From the NCBI RefSeq assembly GCF_019649055.1, contig NW_026570324.1, positions 434,001-498,000 on the forward strand: a stretch of DNA of 64,000 bases. The letters are read 5' to 3'. How positions within the stretch are numbered: the stretch's first letter is position 1; every line of letters begins with the position of its first letter. The position numbers and the translations under genes are program-made. Source of the DNA: Paramacrobiotus metropolitanus (Eukaryota > Tardigrada > Eutardigrada > Parachela > Macrobiotidae). Under the pieces are notes generated by a model that saw only the letters and a program-made list of their open reading frames with translations, was not told the origin of the DNA and did no database searches. This document shows, one piece after another, positions 10,946-24,440 of the stretch.

Positions 10946-11827
10946 TGGTTCCTGCTCTCTCGAATGTTGCGCCATTCCCCAGTGCGTGTGGGGATTAATC
11001 CACAAACAAACAGCAGCGTGCCGCGCAAGTTTGCCTCAACCCCACCTTCGATCTGTCGCTGGTGCTTTTCCACTTGTTTTACTTTCCTTTGGCTTGTTTT
11101 CGCTCATTACTTCTTTAGTTTTAACAACTTTCTGTATTCTGACCGTTTGTCCATTGACTTTTGAAACGATTGATACGATTTTAATATGGCACCCTCTTGT
11201 CCGCAGATTTGTTGAGTACGAATAGTCGATGCCGTTTCACAAGATTTCAGCGTTTCGCAATATCACAAAGCACGCGCATATATTTACCATTTCTACGGCA
11301 AATTCACAACACTTTGTCGAAATGAAATTAGTCTAATTTTTTTCCGACTTCAAAGGCAACCCAGTTTGGAATGCTAGTGCAAAATGCTAGTGCAAACTTC
11401 TTGGAAATATGCGACCCAGCTGAAAAGACCCGTATTCGCTCAGGCAAAATAACATTTTGTAGTCAGTGACACAATAGAAAAGGTGATCGATCCCATATAA
11501 AATCACTGCGGTGCGCAGCTCCTGCGACATTGGTTCTCCCTCGGCCGTGGACTGTTTTTAAATCGGCGCCAGCTGTTGGAGTGTCCAAGCGCGATGTTGC
11601 GGGAAGGTGCGCCGTTCGGTCGGTGTCCATGTGCGCCAACGTCCGTGCCTTTTCAGCCGACAGCGACTCGACAAGCCCTTAATTCGCGCTTGTTTATCTG
11701 AATGCTGGCGCCGTGGGCTGGAAATCTGATGACGCTGGCCTGTCCACTGCCGGGAGCGCTTGACGGATTGGCACTGGCAAAGCCGGTAGTGTTTGAGGTG
11801 AGCAGCAAACGCAGGAAGCACAGGATA
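10946..11827. other. intergenic between two converging genes
   Basis: 3' flanks of the plus-strand F-box gene and the minus-strand guanylate cyclase. An 87-codon minus frame at 11821-11558 lies beyond the cyclase stop and is not needed by the model. No repeat or RNA gene seen. Confidence 0.4.
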
Positions 11828-14800
11828 TCATGAGCCATCACTTCGACGAAGCCAGAAGGTATCCATCAGGCCTTTTCCCTGTCAAAAATTACATTAGCCC
11901 TTTTTCTTTGTAGGCAGACGCTCTGCAGACCAGTTAATTAAGTAGCCCGAACCTTGATTTCAACCCGGCCGCGTGGAGAGCAATGCAGGGCTTTGCTTGT
12001 GTCCAGAAGGACCTTGGACGGTCCGCTGGTCTGCAAGCGTTGAGCTAAACAAAGACAATTACCAACCGAAGACAGAGAGAGAATATGCGATAGCAACGGT
12101 CACAAGTTTGACCCCGGTCATTTGCACACACACTGATCGTGGGACACGGCAGCATTTGCAGGGGGATCGACATCGGCCTGACCAGGCAGTGATCAAACTA
12201 GTGACCGTCGCTACAGTACTCACGCAGAGATGTGCTGGCCATCCGCGATGCCATGTTAACCGTGTCGCCGAACCTGCAACGCAGTCCGTCAACGAGCAGC
12301 CACGGATTTTATTCATGGTAAGATTCATCCTGTGCAGCGCACACTTACAGGCAGTAGCGCATCATGCGCAGCCCAACCAGTCCGGCAGCCACGGCACCTG
12401 TTGCAAATATCCGTCAGAAGCAGCACAACGTTAGGCAGTGAGATGTTGTACCAGAATGCAGTCCCATCTGCAGTTGCAGCTGACGACCGGCGAAACGTCG
12501 ATGCTCGGTCAGCATCAGGGCGCTGCAACACAGGAGACCCAACTGCTCTGCGTGCTGGTTGCCATTTCGCTCCGGCACGCCACTGGCGAGCTGAAAAATG
12601 ATTACCGACGGTAACCGACGAAAAAGCAGGGCCAAAATGTTTCGCGCTGCATCGTCAAATAAACCAAGGCGTTGACAGAAATGGGTTCTTGGATAATTGT
12701 TCCCGTTTCTGCCTGTTTTATACTAGGACACGTTTGTCAAGCTTGAAATTTAACTCAGATACTTCACTTTGGACAACCGCTTGTTCTCGCACACTTTAAT
12801 CGGAGTACTTAATAAAGTTGTTCAAGTTCTGACCGGCATTTATAACCGTTAGGGAGCCTGTTAGGGCGCCTGAACAAGTGATATCACTAAAGGCCAACAG
12901 CTGCACTGACCATGTAGCTGTCTCCAGTGGTCTCCACCTTGTACACGTCGTACGCGCCAATCAGTTGGTCGAAGACCGAGAAGAACTCGTTGAGCAGTGC
13001 CACGCAATTATACGGCGTCATTCCAGCGATCAACTGGCCGAAATCCACGACGCCGCTGAAAGCCACCGAGCAGTTGGAGAATACTTCCGCCTCCACGCTC
13101 CTACCTCGCACCAATGCTTCCACGATACTTCTGAAACCGAACCTTTTTACTGCCTTTCATGCCACTAAACTACGTGCTCTGTCCTACCCCGGCAGCATGT
13201 TACGCAAGAGATCCTCCGACTTTTTCTTCTCAGCCAGCAGTTCCTCCGTCCGATCCGCCACCTGCTCTTCCAGCGTCTCCGCGTAGTCCCGTAGTTTCCG
13301 CACCACCAGTTCCATGAAGTTTTCTCCGACTTTCAGCCCACTAATCGCAGCCAAGGACTGTTTGATCGACCCAATTTTTGGCCGATGGCGGCTGTCCTCC
13401 GCCCAGCACTTCTCCATTAACTGTACCATTTCCGCGGAAACCGTGGAGGTCTCTACCGCGGGGCGATAAGGTACCTCTGAGGGATTCTTCACGGACAGGA
13501 TGATTTCTGCGTCCGACAGGTCGGAAGCGAAAGGCCGGGTCATGAATAAAACTTCGTGAAAAACAATCCCTATTGAATATATGTCCGCTTCAGCCGTCGC
13601 TATCCGCGGAGAACGGAGGACCTCCGGCGCCGTCCACAGCAAGTCGTGACAGTATCCCATTGCCAGCGTCTCCCGGATGCGGCAGAGCTGTTCAGCGGGG
13701 AAGCCGAAATCGGTCAGCTTGATGGACAACCGATTGGTTACCATACAATTTCGGCTTTTTAACGCGCCGTGGACCCTTAAGTCCGCTGTAGCGTGGATCA
13801 CCGAAAGACCCTAAACATAACATACACGCCTCAGTCTGGCCGTTAATGCAAGGGAGCGTTTTGATAACAAGTGCCTACGTTGACAATGTCGGTAAGGAAG
13901 ATATTCTTCAACTGCCCGTCCAACCATGCAGGCCTCAGTTCAACGACGTCATAGAGAGATCCTTTGGTAAAGTACTCGGTTAGCAATAGCAAACGGTCGC
14001 CGTCTAATACAGTCCCGAGGAACTCTGCCAGGTTGGAATGCTTCACTCTCCGGCGCTAAGAAAGTCACACTATTCGTTCCGTTGCTAGAGGTTGCATCAT
14101 CAGTAGGACGTACCATGTTGGTGTCGCGGACAAAGTGCCGTGGTAATTTGCCGCTGACTTTGGTCAGCGTGTCCATCTCGCGGCACCATACAAAATGGCC
14201 GCGGTAAATTCCCACGCATCCATGATGACTGGGCCGGTCAACCGGCATCGACGCACGGTTCATCGTCTACGCCAAAATCAAATAAAATGTTGCTGTTATT
14301 TTGATTTCGTCTACATACTTATACAAAGAATCACTCTTAATTGACATTTATTGGCTGTCGATTTGTATGTATGCACCGATCTAAGGTTTCCGATAACTCA
14401 CATGAGATTTGGTGAGCACAGAGAGTGTCTTTGGCGTTCGAGACGAAAGTACCTGCACTTCGGCGGGCGACACCCGCCAGTCGACGCTGTTGGACCGCTG
14501 ATACCTTAAAATGGTATGTTTCTTCGGTAATCTACACACAATCTAATCTGAAACCTGTACAAACCGAATCCAAGCGCATCCTGCCATGAGAATAGCGGAT
14601 ATGCATCCGATGCTGGCCGCGACGCCTATTCCCGCTAATGTCAAGATATTCGGCTCTAGAGAAAAAAGCTGCAGTGAATAATAAACGGTATACGGACGCT
14701 AAATAAGTGCTACCGTTCCGACAGCGCGGATCTTCTCCCTTGAATCCGCACCGCGGCCGATTCGCCGGCGCCGTAGCATTCACCGGCCAAGCGGTGCCGT

Positions 14801-17800
14801 TGACGCTAATCAAGCCGCCGGTCTCCGGAATCCAGCGAAATGCCACCTGCGTTCATCGTATTTCACTGGGAGTTTGCATTCGGCAGAATCGAAATTTATA
14901 CTAGAAACCATACTTGGAAATCTTCGCTGTCATCCAGCAACGCCTTCACACCGTAATCCGTATCCAAATCTCCGTTCCCGTTCACGTGCATGACACCCAT
15001 CTGCGTGGTGAAACTGCGGTTGTACGTGTAGTACGCCATATCGATTCCGCTAACCGGCGCGGGCGATCCATCACGGCTTGTATCAGGGTAGAGCGTCGCC
15101 AGCACCTGCAACGCGACAAGCGGATCATTTTCCCATGAATCAGCTCCTGGGAATTGTAATACCAAGACTACGTAAAAACTATTCACTACACAGTATATTA
15201 ATTTGTTTTTAGCCCGATAGTGGTACGCTTGGTTTCAGGAGTGGACGAGACATGGAGACTCACAGTACTAACAGTACTATGAAAGTGACTGTTTGCTTTA
15301 TCTCACAGAAACAGGAAAAACGCAGGCGAGAAAGAAGCAACGTGCGTTTTGTGAAATGTTTGCGCACTTCTCCCATTAGCCAAAGTTCAATTAACGGGAT
15401 CGGCTTCGAGTTCGAACTCAGACGGATGTCCCCGGCTCACTAACGAAGCCGGGCCACTGTAGTTGAATGTTGTATCGTAATAAGGCAAATTAGATAAAGC
15501 GTTACCTGAGCTGTGACCTGCACCGCCAGGTAGTATCCGCTGGCAAACAGCGTCACCTGCAAATTTTGGACTGTCTGAAGTCTGAACTATGTCGACGCTG
15601 CATAAGAAAGGGATCGTCTAGTGACCTCTTCGTCTGGTTCATAGCGCAATCCGTAATCAGTCCAACTGCGCTCTTTGATGCGTTGGTACAGCGCGAGAGC
15701 GGCTGTCTGTCGGTTGGGAATGGAGGAGATGAGCAGGAGGTAGCGGTAGATGCGGTGGGCTGCCTATTCTCATGCCGGCACATAACGAATTCTCTTTAGC
15801 CGCAACATCAGATCGCTAGAGGATTAACGGTCACTCACGGCATCATCGGCGTTTCCGTACTTCCACGACGTTTTCCCGACGAACGGCGACACAAACGGAG
15901 CTAGCGCGATGAACGCCTGTTGGAAACAGGAACTGAACGGGACGGGAGAGATGCCACATAAATTGACGGTACTTACGAATTCCCCATTAGGCATGCCCAG
16001 TTTGTCGGCCACGAGCTAGTCAGAAATCTTGTTTTGAACAGAAGATGCGCAAGATATCTGGCGGTGATCAGACTTACCAGAAGCTGGCGCAGGCGGGAGG
16101 CGTGCGTGCTGATAACGAAGACTGCAAGAGAAAAGCAGCATAATTAGTGCTCCTTATCATACGATGCAGCACTTCGACGGTTTTCGCATTATGGACATTT
16201 TTACAGTATGGATCAGCGTACCGGACATCAGAGAGACGGCATTTGTTCTGCGCAGTTCCACATTAGAAAGCTTGATAAATTCTTATTAGACTCGTGTACA
16301 AGCTTGTCTGTAAGAACTATTTATCACGCAATCAGTTTTTGTCAAGTTCCTGTCATGTGCACAGTGCACGTGTACGGAGAATACCGCAGTTCTGGTCCGG
16401 TACGCGATTCTTTATTGTGAAAATGCGATGATTGCAAAAAATGTCGAAGTATATGGATTAGTGTTCCTTACTCATGGGATGCAATAATGCAATGCTACGA
16501 CAGAGGCTCTGTGAACTCGCAGTCGTTGAACCACTAATATCCTAATTTAAATAATTTTTTCACGTGCAGAGCAAAGGTTACCAAAGCCAAAGAGCACATG
16601 ACAGGTAAGCAAAAATCGATGGTGTATGCGCTTAGCTAATATTTATGTCGCATGACGCATTAATAAGGCTGTTTGCTGGGCAAACGGCGCTTTCGCGTGC
16701 CGGCTGCATAATTTGTTCAACTTGGGATAGCTCATTCAGTGCTGAATGGGAGATTATAGCTATTATGCCAAGAGAATAATGCGCTTCTCTGCTGAATGTT
16801 GCATAACATCCGGCTCCAGCTTTTTTATTTGTTTATCCAAGCATTTCGCGGTTTCCATCTACTGTATGTGAGCGCTTATTAATTATCCGTTCACGTCGAA
16901 AATCAAGGGCACTGGCAAACTGCGCGCGAAACCTTTAGCAGCAACGATTAGTGGAGCGACGCGTAACACTTCCAGTAAATTAATGGACGGATGATTTCGT
17001 TAGCGGAAAAAGTAGGACACTCTTGAAAACAGCCCCATTACTCGCACACGCAAATAGCAGTACTGCATTGCTTAACCGGAATCTAGTCTGAACTTACATA
17101 AAATTATTTGTTTTAAAAATTATGCCGTCGCTTTTTTAAAAATGTTTTCTGCAATAATGCTACCGTTAACTGAACAACTTTCCGTTCTCTTATAATTAAT
17201 TTTTAGCATCAAACGTACCGCGCGCCGAACGCGCTGCTTCCGTCAAGAAACGTCGGTGATCCGGGTTATTCCGAAAGTTGTATTTGAGGTACACAGGCGC
17301 GATGCCGGGCGTCTTCTTGAAGTAGACCGGCAGCACCTTGCAGCTGACGCCGAAAGCGTTCAGTTCCGTCGCGCCCTCGTCGCAGAAGAAGGCAGTGTTC
17401 GTCCAGGCGTAGTAGCGCAGCAGCGCCATGATCACCTCCGCCAGCATCTGCTGATAATATGGACTCAGCCGCAACAAACTGGGGAAGCGCCGCTTGTCGT
17501 CCAGCACGGTATCCGAGCCGCCACTATCCAGAAAATTAAGCGGCATAATGCGACAGACACGCACGGGGAATTGCGACCAATTATACCGCCACTTACGAGG
17601 TCATCACAGGTACATTCCACTCTAAAGAAACCGCATCATTCACAGAATTTATCATCGACACAATCGGAAGCAAAAAGGTTATGCAAGTGATACTCAATTA
17701 AATAATATTTATATATTATCGTACTTTGGTTTTTCTAGGAGTAGGTAAAACGCTTTTCATGAAGTACTTCGAAAAAAGAATAGGAGAAGAGCGTCATATA

Positions 17801-18585
17801 AATATACTATGCTCGCATTGATCTGCAGGGCGTTACAATCACGTTTGAATGCAGGAAAAATAATTTTAAAACTGCCAAATAAATTCGTAAGCTGTTGAAA
17901 AGATCCATCATTAAAAGAAAATAAAAGCACAATAAAAACGAATAGCAACTTTTGTTTAGTAAAATTTTAAGAGACGTTTTCTGAGCAAGAAAATTTAGAA
18001 AAACCAGAAGCTTTTGAAAATTAACTGTATGAATTACGGACAAGGAGTGTATCTTCTGTAAAATCATAAGAAAAAAGCGCATAAATGGTTAAAAAAATCG
18101 AAGCATGCGAACAAAAAAAGGTGTAAAAAAAATTGAAATTTTATATACACACCTCGTGCGAGATCTGCCAGGTAAACCACCGCTTCACTGCACGCTGCAA
18201 CACACGTCGGTAATAAAAAAGCACCACTTCAAAAGCAGCTGTAACGGTAATTACACGGCGACAAGATAACGAAGACGTCATCGGGGGAACGTCGCCAGCT
18301 GCCGCGCAGATACACGTCGGTAGCGTACGGCACCACCTCCACCTGCACATCGGCGCAAGTGCGCAGCGCGGGCTTGTTCCAGCCGATCACGGAGAAACTG
18401 TCCGTCTGGTTGGGCCGCGCGTTGACCTCCTCGATGGCCATGGCGATGGGGGCGCCAACGTAGTCGATACTGTAGGGGAGCGATGTCCACGCGTGCATCG
18501 ACAGGAAGACCACCCGGCGTCCGTCGTAATACGGAAACGCCCAGATAAACAGCAGCGCTGTCAGCAAAAAGGAGCATACTGTCAT
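11828..18585 (-). CDS. receptor guanylate cyclase (natriuretic-peptide-receptor type), probably catalytically impaired
   Basis: Single-pass receptor built from about 21 small exons: 18585-18257, 17523-17219, 16121-16078, 16015-15977, 15916-15839, 15763-15626, 15556-15506, 15146-14914, 14846-14714, 14655-14555, 14497-14453, 14266-14114, 14055-13881, 13810-13198, 13130-12911, 12590-12451, 12397-12349, 12273-12224, one unclear near 12170, 12030-11953, 11878-11828. Order: signal peptide (MTVCSFLLTALLFIWAF), ANF-receptor ligand domain, one TM helix (14655-14555), kinase-homology domain (HGALKSRNC, KLTDFG; the VAIK lysine region reads FVWCREM), dimerisation helix, cyclase domain (VETTGDSYM, RYCLFGDTVN, RGRVEIK, GKGLMDTFWL). 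The first metal-binding Asp of FSDIVGF is Gly here (AFSGVVDF). It would convert GTP to cGMP at the membrane if active. Confidence 0.85.
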
Positions 18586-18627
18586 TATTTCCAGCCCTTG
18601 CGATGGACGTTGGCGGTGTCTAGTCAA

Positions 18628-20302
18628 CGAACGACAATTGCAAGTGTGCGCTTCGTAAAAAAATACAGCGATTGCAAAAAAGATAGAGTCGTGCTACCAC
18701 TGAAGCGACGCAATTTTCGGTCACTGATGTTTGATTAGATGGCAATCTCTAGGGTAGGGTTTTAAAAATACTCTGTAACTCATTGAACTGTTGTTTGTGC
18801 ATTGCACAGCTACCACAACTAATCAGCCGACAATTCCCAGGATACTGGCGGTAGGGCGATAAAACCGGTGTGTTACATATTGCCGCAGATGCTGTACTCT
18901 TAGTGCAGATACCTGTATCTATGGAAAGTTGATGGGTTTCGTGACCGCCTGGTTGTTAAGTATCTGTACAGTCAACTGTAACAAACTGTACCTATGATTG
19001 ATCCCGTGTTCGACGTCAGTCAAGCGTTGTCTGTATCGATCTTACTGCTAGCTGAATCGCGCCGTGCGCAAGTCGGCACCGCGCTACGACGTTAAGAAAA
19101 AAGGAAGAGCGGCTACTGAAGGGGTTGACTGTGCATTGTCAGTTTTTTTATATGTTTGACATGCATAAAACATATGTGATGCGGAGAAACACCTGCTGTT
19201 TCAAGCAGCTGGACTTTTTATGCACAATCCGTATACGCAACTTGCAGTATACCATACCCGACTTGCAGAACCCGTACGCAACGTTTGTAGTGTGGCTTGT
19301 TTAAATAATTAATGTCTGGAATACAGAGTATCTGGTGTTATGTTGGTTAACCGCAACGCGCAGCTATGTACACCATGCCGAATAGTTGTACATTTTTCTG
19401 TTTCGTTCCGATAACACGCCAGTTTATTCGCACCTTTATGTAAGTAATATATCTGATTATGGACATTTCCGCTGTGATCTTCTTTACAGTGACGATAAGT
19501 GTACAGACCGTACAAGGTGTAGTAGTCGTAACATTAATGAATAAAGTACATGATATTGCGGCCATTGCCTGAAACCACGTTTTTGTTGTGTTATTTTGCT
19601 GTCCTCAACAGCACCAGCAAAATTAGTAGTTCGCTCTATACCGGACTACAATTTTTGAAAACACCGTGAAGGTATTTAGGCAGAATGCTGGGTAGAAGCG
19701 CTTTCACGTTCCCAATAAATCCCGCGCGATTTGCAAAATAACAATTTTGCAGTATTAGACACGATTTTTCGCGAAAATGCCAGCATGACGATGTCTTTTG
19801 AAGAGCTTTCAAGAACGAGAAATTCCTTATACTGCTGTTGTCGACAGTACAGAAATTTTTAGCACTTTCGCGTTAACGATCATTCTCACTCATGTTAATA
19901 TGACTGTACGACGACGAAGATGTCACGTCACCTCGATTTTCTGCCGGTACTGCGCAATATGTCGCATGACATAGCAGCCACAACTCCAGTTCGCAAACCT
20001 GTTGATATACAGTAATATTACAAGGCACGACAATCGAACATATGTCAATAATGATTATCATTTCACCGTCATCGTCTTTAAATTACGGAGCTGAACGCTT
20101 CTATCTCGTGAAGGCAAACTGAATTTTGCCTCCCGCGGGAAAATTACACATTATGGCACACAAGCCAGTTAGCCACCTTCGACGATTTACAGTGTTAAAC
20201 ATGGGACGATATGGAGGTTTCCTCAAATTTCACTTTGGTAATCTGTGCGAAAGTGAATACATGAAAGGAAGCGATTCACGTTATCGGGATAGCGGAAATC
20301 AA
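18628..20302. other. upstream flank of the cyclase gene, no gene seen
   Basis: About 1.7 kb, AT-rich in places, with no supported exon on either strand. It probably holds the cyclase promoter. Confidence 0.4.
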
Positions 20303-20598
20303 AATGACCCAGATTGAGTTGGACACGAGCGAAGAAGAGTTGTAATGCCACTGTGCTATATCAAGCAAGCGGTTCCGACGGCGATGAAAACGAAGACAGC
20401 AATCGGAACTACGGACTGTTACTGCTAGTTAGAAGACCCTTTACCAATGTCGATAAATTCCTTCATCCCGTGAACGAAGATAAGACGGACAGCAGCCAAG
20501 CTGAATTTCGTTATAAATGCATTGAATTCAGCTAGGTGGGCTTGCCTCTTTGGATATCGCAAGTCAGATGATGATGAATCGATGAAAGGCTTCATTAC

Positions 20599-22762
20599 TT
20601 GCTTACCGAAAGCTTTGGCGACCAGTACAAAAAGGAGCCACACGTGCATTTAGCGATATTCGGCGATTCCAACATCCTTCGCAAAATTACACGCATATCT
20701 GAGCGATGCGTTCATTTTGTATATAACAACGCGCGATATGGGGGAGGTGTCGCAGAAGCGGTCCATAACGTGGAGAGAAGGGTGCATGTAGAGGATACCA
20801 TATTTACCCGTACAAAAGTGTATGGTGGGAATGCACCGGATTATTTCGGGTCGGCCTACTTTACCTTTGCCCGCCCTTTGCCTTTCCACTTTGCCTTTTT
20901 CCGCTTTACCTTTACTTTTACCTTTGCCTTTGCCGGCAAGATTACCTTCACCGTCCCGGGTGGCCTTTAAAAACACCGTTTCAAAAGCTTGTCTCGTTAA
21001 TTTAACTTCTAAAAAACTAGCCACTCTACAGTTTGAGAAATGCGACTATCAGCACAGCACAGACATTCTTTGTGCTGTTCGAAGCATAAAATACTGTATA
21101 CTCGCACTTCCAGTTTTATTATTCCGCTCTCCACGAAAAATGCCATAGACACTCACATTATACAATAGTTCGTTTAGTATCGCACTAGAACATAAAATAA
21201 CGTTGAAGCACGGTAACGTATATATCCTTGTACCGGTACTGAAATTATTTCTTTGTTAGGCAGTTAGTTTCTTTATGGTACTTGTATGAAACTGTAGACG
21301 TTTTAACAGTTAAACCAAATCTGCAGATAGAAGTTTTCTTACATGTGTGCGGTAATGGCCAGTAAATGCGCATGCTTAATTTTTAACGCATCGAACAGCG
21401 ACAGAAAGTTGCATTTTCAGACGGTAAAGTGGCGACGGCAAGATTTTAAACTTTAAAGGTTAATTTACGGGAAGGGCTTTGAAACGATGTTTCCAAAGGT
21501 CACCGGGACGGTGAAGGTAATCTTGCCGGCAAAGGTAAAGGTAAAGTTGAAAAGGGCATACTGAAAAGGCAAAGGCAAAGGGCGGGTATTAAAGGTAAAG
21601 TGGAAATAGGCAAAGTGGAAAGGTAAAGTAGGCCGACCCATTATTTCGGAATGACAGACCATGCGCAGTATCAAGACACTAAAGTACAGGAGCTCCGATT
21701 CAAGAATTTCGATGGCAATTTATCAGACCATCTCGTGCTTTGTCAATATCCTATAACGGAAGTGTACTTGTACAGTGAGTGTACAGAAGCGGCGTGCATG
21801 GAAATGGACAGCCCATTTAAAGGACTAATGTTTACACGCGAAAACATGATCAAGCACTGCGCAGGACATTCCCCAACAAAAGGCTTTTGCTCTCACTGCC
21901 ACCACTATTGTTACCAGACCGATGGCAGTCTGTCGGGGAACGACGCGCATATTGGAGCGTGCAACTTCGCATGGCGTGTCAAGCCTATTTTTCGGAACCA
22001 ACAGCGCATCAGCCAAAACAAGGAATTTAGAATTCGGTGCGTCTATCAGCAGCCAGACTCTGCGAAATTTTGCCACGAGCTGCTGTCACCGGTGGAGCTG
22101 GAGGAGCATCGCACAGACATTCATAAACTGAAATCGTGGAGGCGGTTTTAATGCCGTAAGGAAGACTGCATGGTGCTCGAGCCAACACGGAAGATATTAG
22201 AAACTCGCAACAATTACAACACCCATGTTCGTAACCACATACCTCAAACACTGGACCACATTCCCTGTCCTTGTTGCTTGTTATTTTACTGTCGATCTAA
22301 AGGCAAAAAAAAGCAGAGGGGAAAACGAGCAAAGGCGAAAACAAGGAAGGAAGGATAAAGTATAAAACAGAACAAGCTGAAAACATCCCGGAAAAGGGCA
22401 AAACGGCAAACAAGGGATACAAGCCAGAAGAATTCTTGGGGATCATCCGGGAGCAGAAATGTCTGTTTGAAAATCAGAAAGTAACGGATAAGACGTATAA
22501 AGAGACGCTGGAAAAGCTAGCTGCGTATTGGACGGCGGAAGAGAAAAAAGAAAAAGAAGGTAACAGTCCAGTCGCGAAGCACACCAGGAGCAAAGACCCA
22601 CAAACGGACCAACCAGAATCAGAGGAAGAGCCGCAGCCGTCCACGAGCAGGTATCAACCAGAATCGAAGTCAAAAGCCGATTCCTCTACAAGCGAAGACG
22701 AGGGTCAGTCCGACACAGAATTTGAACGTGCGTTATCCAACAGCGAGGATGGCACAGGCTGA
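20599..22762 (+). pseudogene. zinc-finger-like gene broken by a hAT insertion, a stop and a frameshift
   Basis: The frame running to 20847 (…GGNAPDYF) and the frame from about 21648 (G then MTDHAQYQDTKVQELRF) are the same frame once the 792-bp element plus one 8-bp duplication are removed, so the element interrupts one coding region. The downstream part has several Cys/His clusters (KGFCSHCHHYC; CRKEDC...THVRNH) that look like irregular zinc fingers. An in-frame TAA at 22149-22151 splits one of these clusters. Near the A-run at about 22305 the likely frame shifts, after which a lysine/glutamate-rich tail runs to 22762 (KHTRSKDPQTDQPESEEEPQ). An upstream piece, MTQIELDTSEEEL at 20303-20344, may belong. 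Family unknown. Confidence 0.55.
20848..21639. mobile_element. hAT-type MITE inside a coding region
   Basis: 792 bp flanked by a perfect 8-bp duplication ATTATTTC (20840-20847 and 21640-21647). Inverted ends read GGGTCGGCCTACTTTACC (left) with the complement at the right. Both arms extend over more than 120 bp through repeats of CTTTGCC/CTTTACC. No transposase. The GGGTCGG end resembles part of the other hAT-type element at 637-1080. Confidence 0.85.
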
Positions 22763-23080
22763 TTACTATTCTGACCCTATGCTCAGGAATGGTGATACAT
22801 GAGGCCGAATGACAATAAAGTGTTTTCCCGAAACCCAGCTACTTGACAATACTACCCGAAGAAGCGTAAACTAAATGGTATCAGTGTGCGTAAAGACTGA
22901 AAACTTAATAATGTCATTGTTCCAATGTTCACGCTTCATACTCAACAAATAGCTGGTAATCTCACAAGCTTGCATTAAATAAGGGAGGCAAATTGTCGGA
23001 GACAGAAGTGTCTGCCAAAAAGAGGGTTTGAACTGAAGGGATTTCGAAAGCTGTTTGGGTCTTTTTTTCTTATAAATAGT
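22763..23080. other. intergenic, nothing seen
   Basis: 3' flank of the broken zinc-finger-like gene; no further support. Confidence 0.4.
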
Positions 23081-23302
23081 ATGCCTAATTTTGTCGCCTT
23101 TGCATGTGAGACTTTTGGCACTTGGTGTGAGACCGGCATTGTAACGTTAAAGGAGATCGGTAAGTTGTTTTTAAGGACGGGTGAGAGTCGCTCTACTTGT
23201 TTTTTGTTTCAGCGTTTAAGTTTGGAGATTATGCGTGGTAATGCAATGAGTGTATTGTGCACGGTCCCTTCCCATGTTAATTGGGACAAATTCTTCATTT
23301 GA
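23081..23302 (+). pseudogene. relic of a non-LTR retrotransposon ORF (C-terminal end)
   Basis: Diverged copy of the segment at 5513-5833: IGKLFLRTGESRSTCFLFQR then LSLEIMRGNAMSVLCT matches the order and spacing of the first copy. No RT core. Probably the tail of a dead LINE; assignment rests on remembered family patterns. Confidence 0.45.
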
Positions 23303-24164
23303 TCATGTTTGTTGAGCGAAGCTGGCCTTGCACATATTGAGAAATTAAATTATTATATTGTATACCTAAACCTTGCTGACGCACAAAGTAACTTATTGAA
23401 GAGGGAATGTATAACATTCAATCATTCATTTTCAAATAGTGACCTTAGAAAAGCATAACATACTAAAAGTGTTATTTCTGCTGCAGTGAGAGACCAGTAG
23501 GTCGACAAAATTCACGTTCGCGAAAGCAAAAGTTTCATTGTAAGTATGTCTGCAAAACTGGTGCCTTGTACTCAACGATTACTCTTAACCGGATTGTGCA
23601 TATCGGTTTATTTGCAGACCATTATTATGTGGCATGTGCAGTTGTGCATTAACCTGAAATTGCCTATGGTTGAAATGTTTTGTGTACCTTAATGTCCTCC
23701 AAATGTTTCACCGGCAATTTACATATAGATATACGGTACATGCACGGCGTAAATCGAAACTTGGGACGTTATAACGTAACAGCGAACCGTATTGTACATC
23801 TCCTGCTGGCTTTAAGCAGCTCCGGGCTACTGAAGCGGCAAGAGGCTGACTGGTTTCAACAACGTTCATCAACTGGCAACTACTACGTACGAGCAGGATA
23901 CGTATGACTTCATTGCTGCGGTTCTCACTGGCAAATTGGGCGAACTTGCCACGTTAGACGGCGTTTGTTGTTGCTTCTGTCTGCTCATTAATGCGCCGGC
24001 CCACTTTGCTAATGAACTGCTTGGTACCACCGCCGCAGCTTCCAACAGTTTCGAAGCCCACTGGTTGGAATAACGAAATTAACCGTGTGTCCCAAATATA
24101 ACGGCTTCTCTTTCCGGGAATTCTGCGGCTTAAAGCACATGCAACTGTAACTGTGTTTTAGAGT
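23303..24164. other. intergenic, nothing seen
   Basis: No exon, RNA gene or repeat that I can support. Confidence 0.4.
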
Positions 24165-24440
24165 TGCCTAAAAGCGTTTGCAGTCTGCAGCAACAGTCTC
24201 AATTTTCGCCGAAACCGATACCTGCAAAGCAGCTCAATCTGATTAACAAAAACAAAAGATAGCAACACACGCCAGAAATGGAAATGAAAAACAGAAGGGG
24301 CGGAACAACTAACAGCGCGGGAAAATCCCTCCAGCGATTGTCCTTCCACAAGCCGACATGTAAACGATAAAAGCACGAAGGACGAAATTGGGAACTTAAT
24401 TAAATTTTAAAGTCAAGATCAAGCTAAGGTCAAGTCAGCC
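24165..24440 (-). repeat. dispersed repeat family, copy 1
   Basis: Its reverse complement aligns with 26598-26980: TTGACCTTNGCTTGACCTT, then GCTTTTA.CGTT, CGGCTTGTGGAAGG and TTAATCAGATT. The copies are diverged (near 70% by eye). Both keep a similar 60-70-codon frame (FVNQIELLCRYRFR against SFNQIKLLFWCLLR), which may be chance or a decayed protein. Confidence 0.6.
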
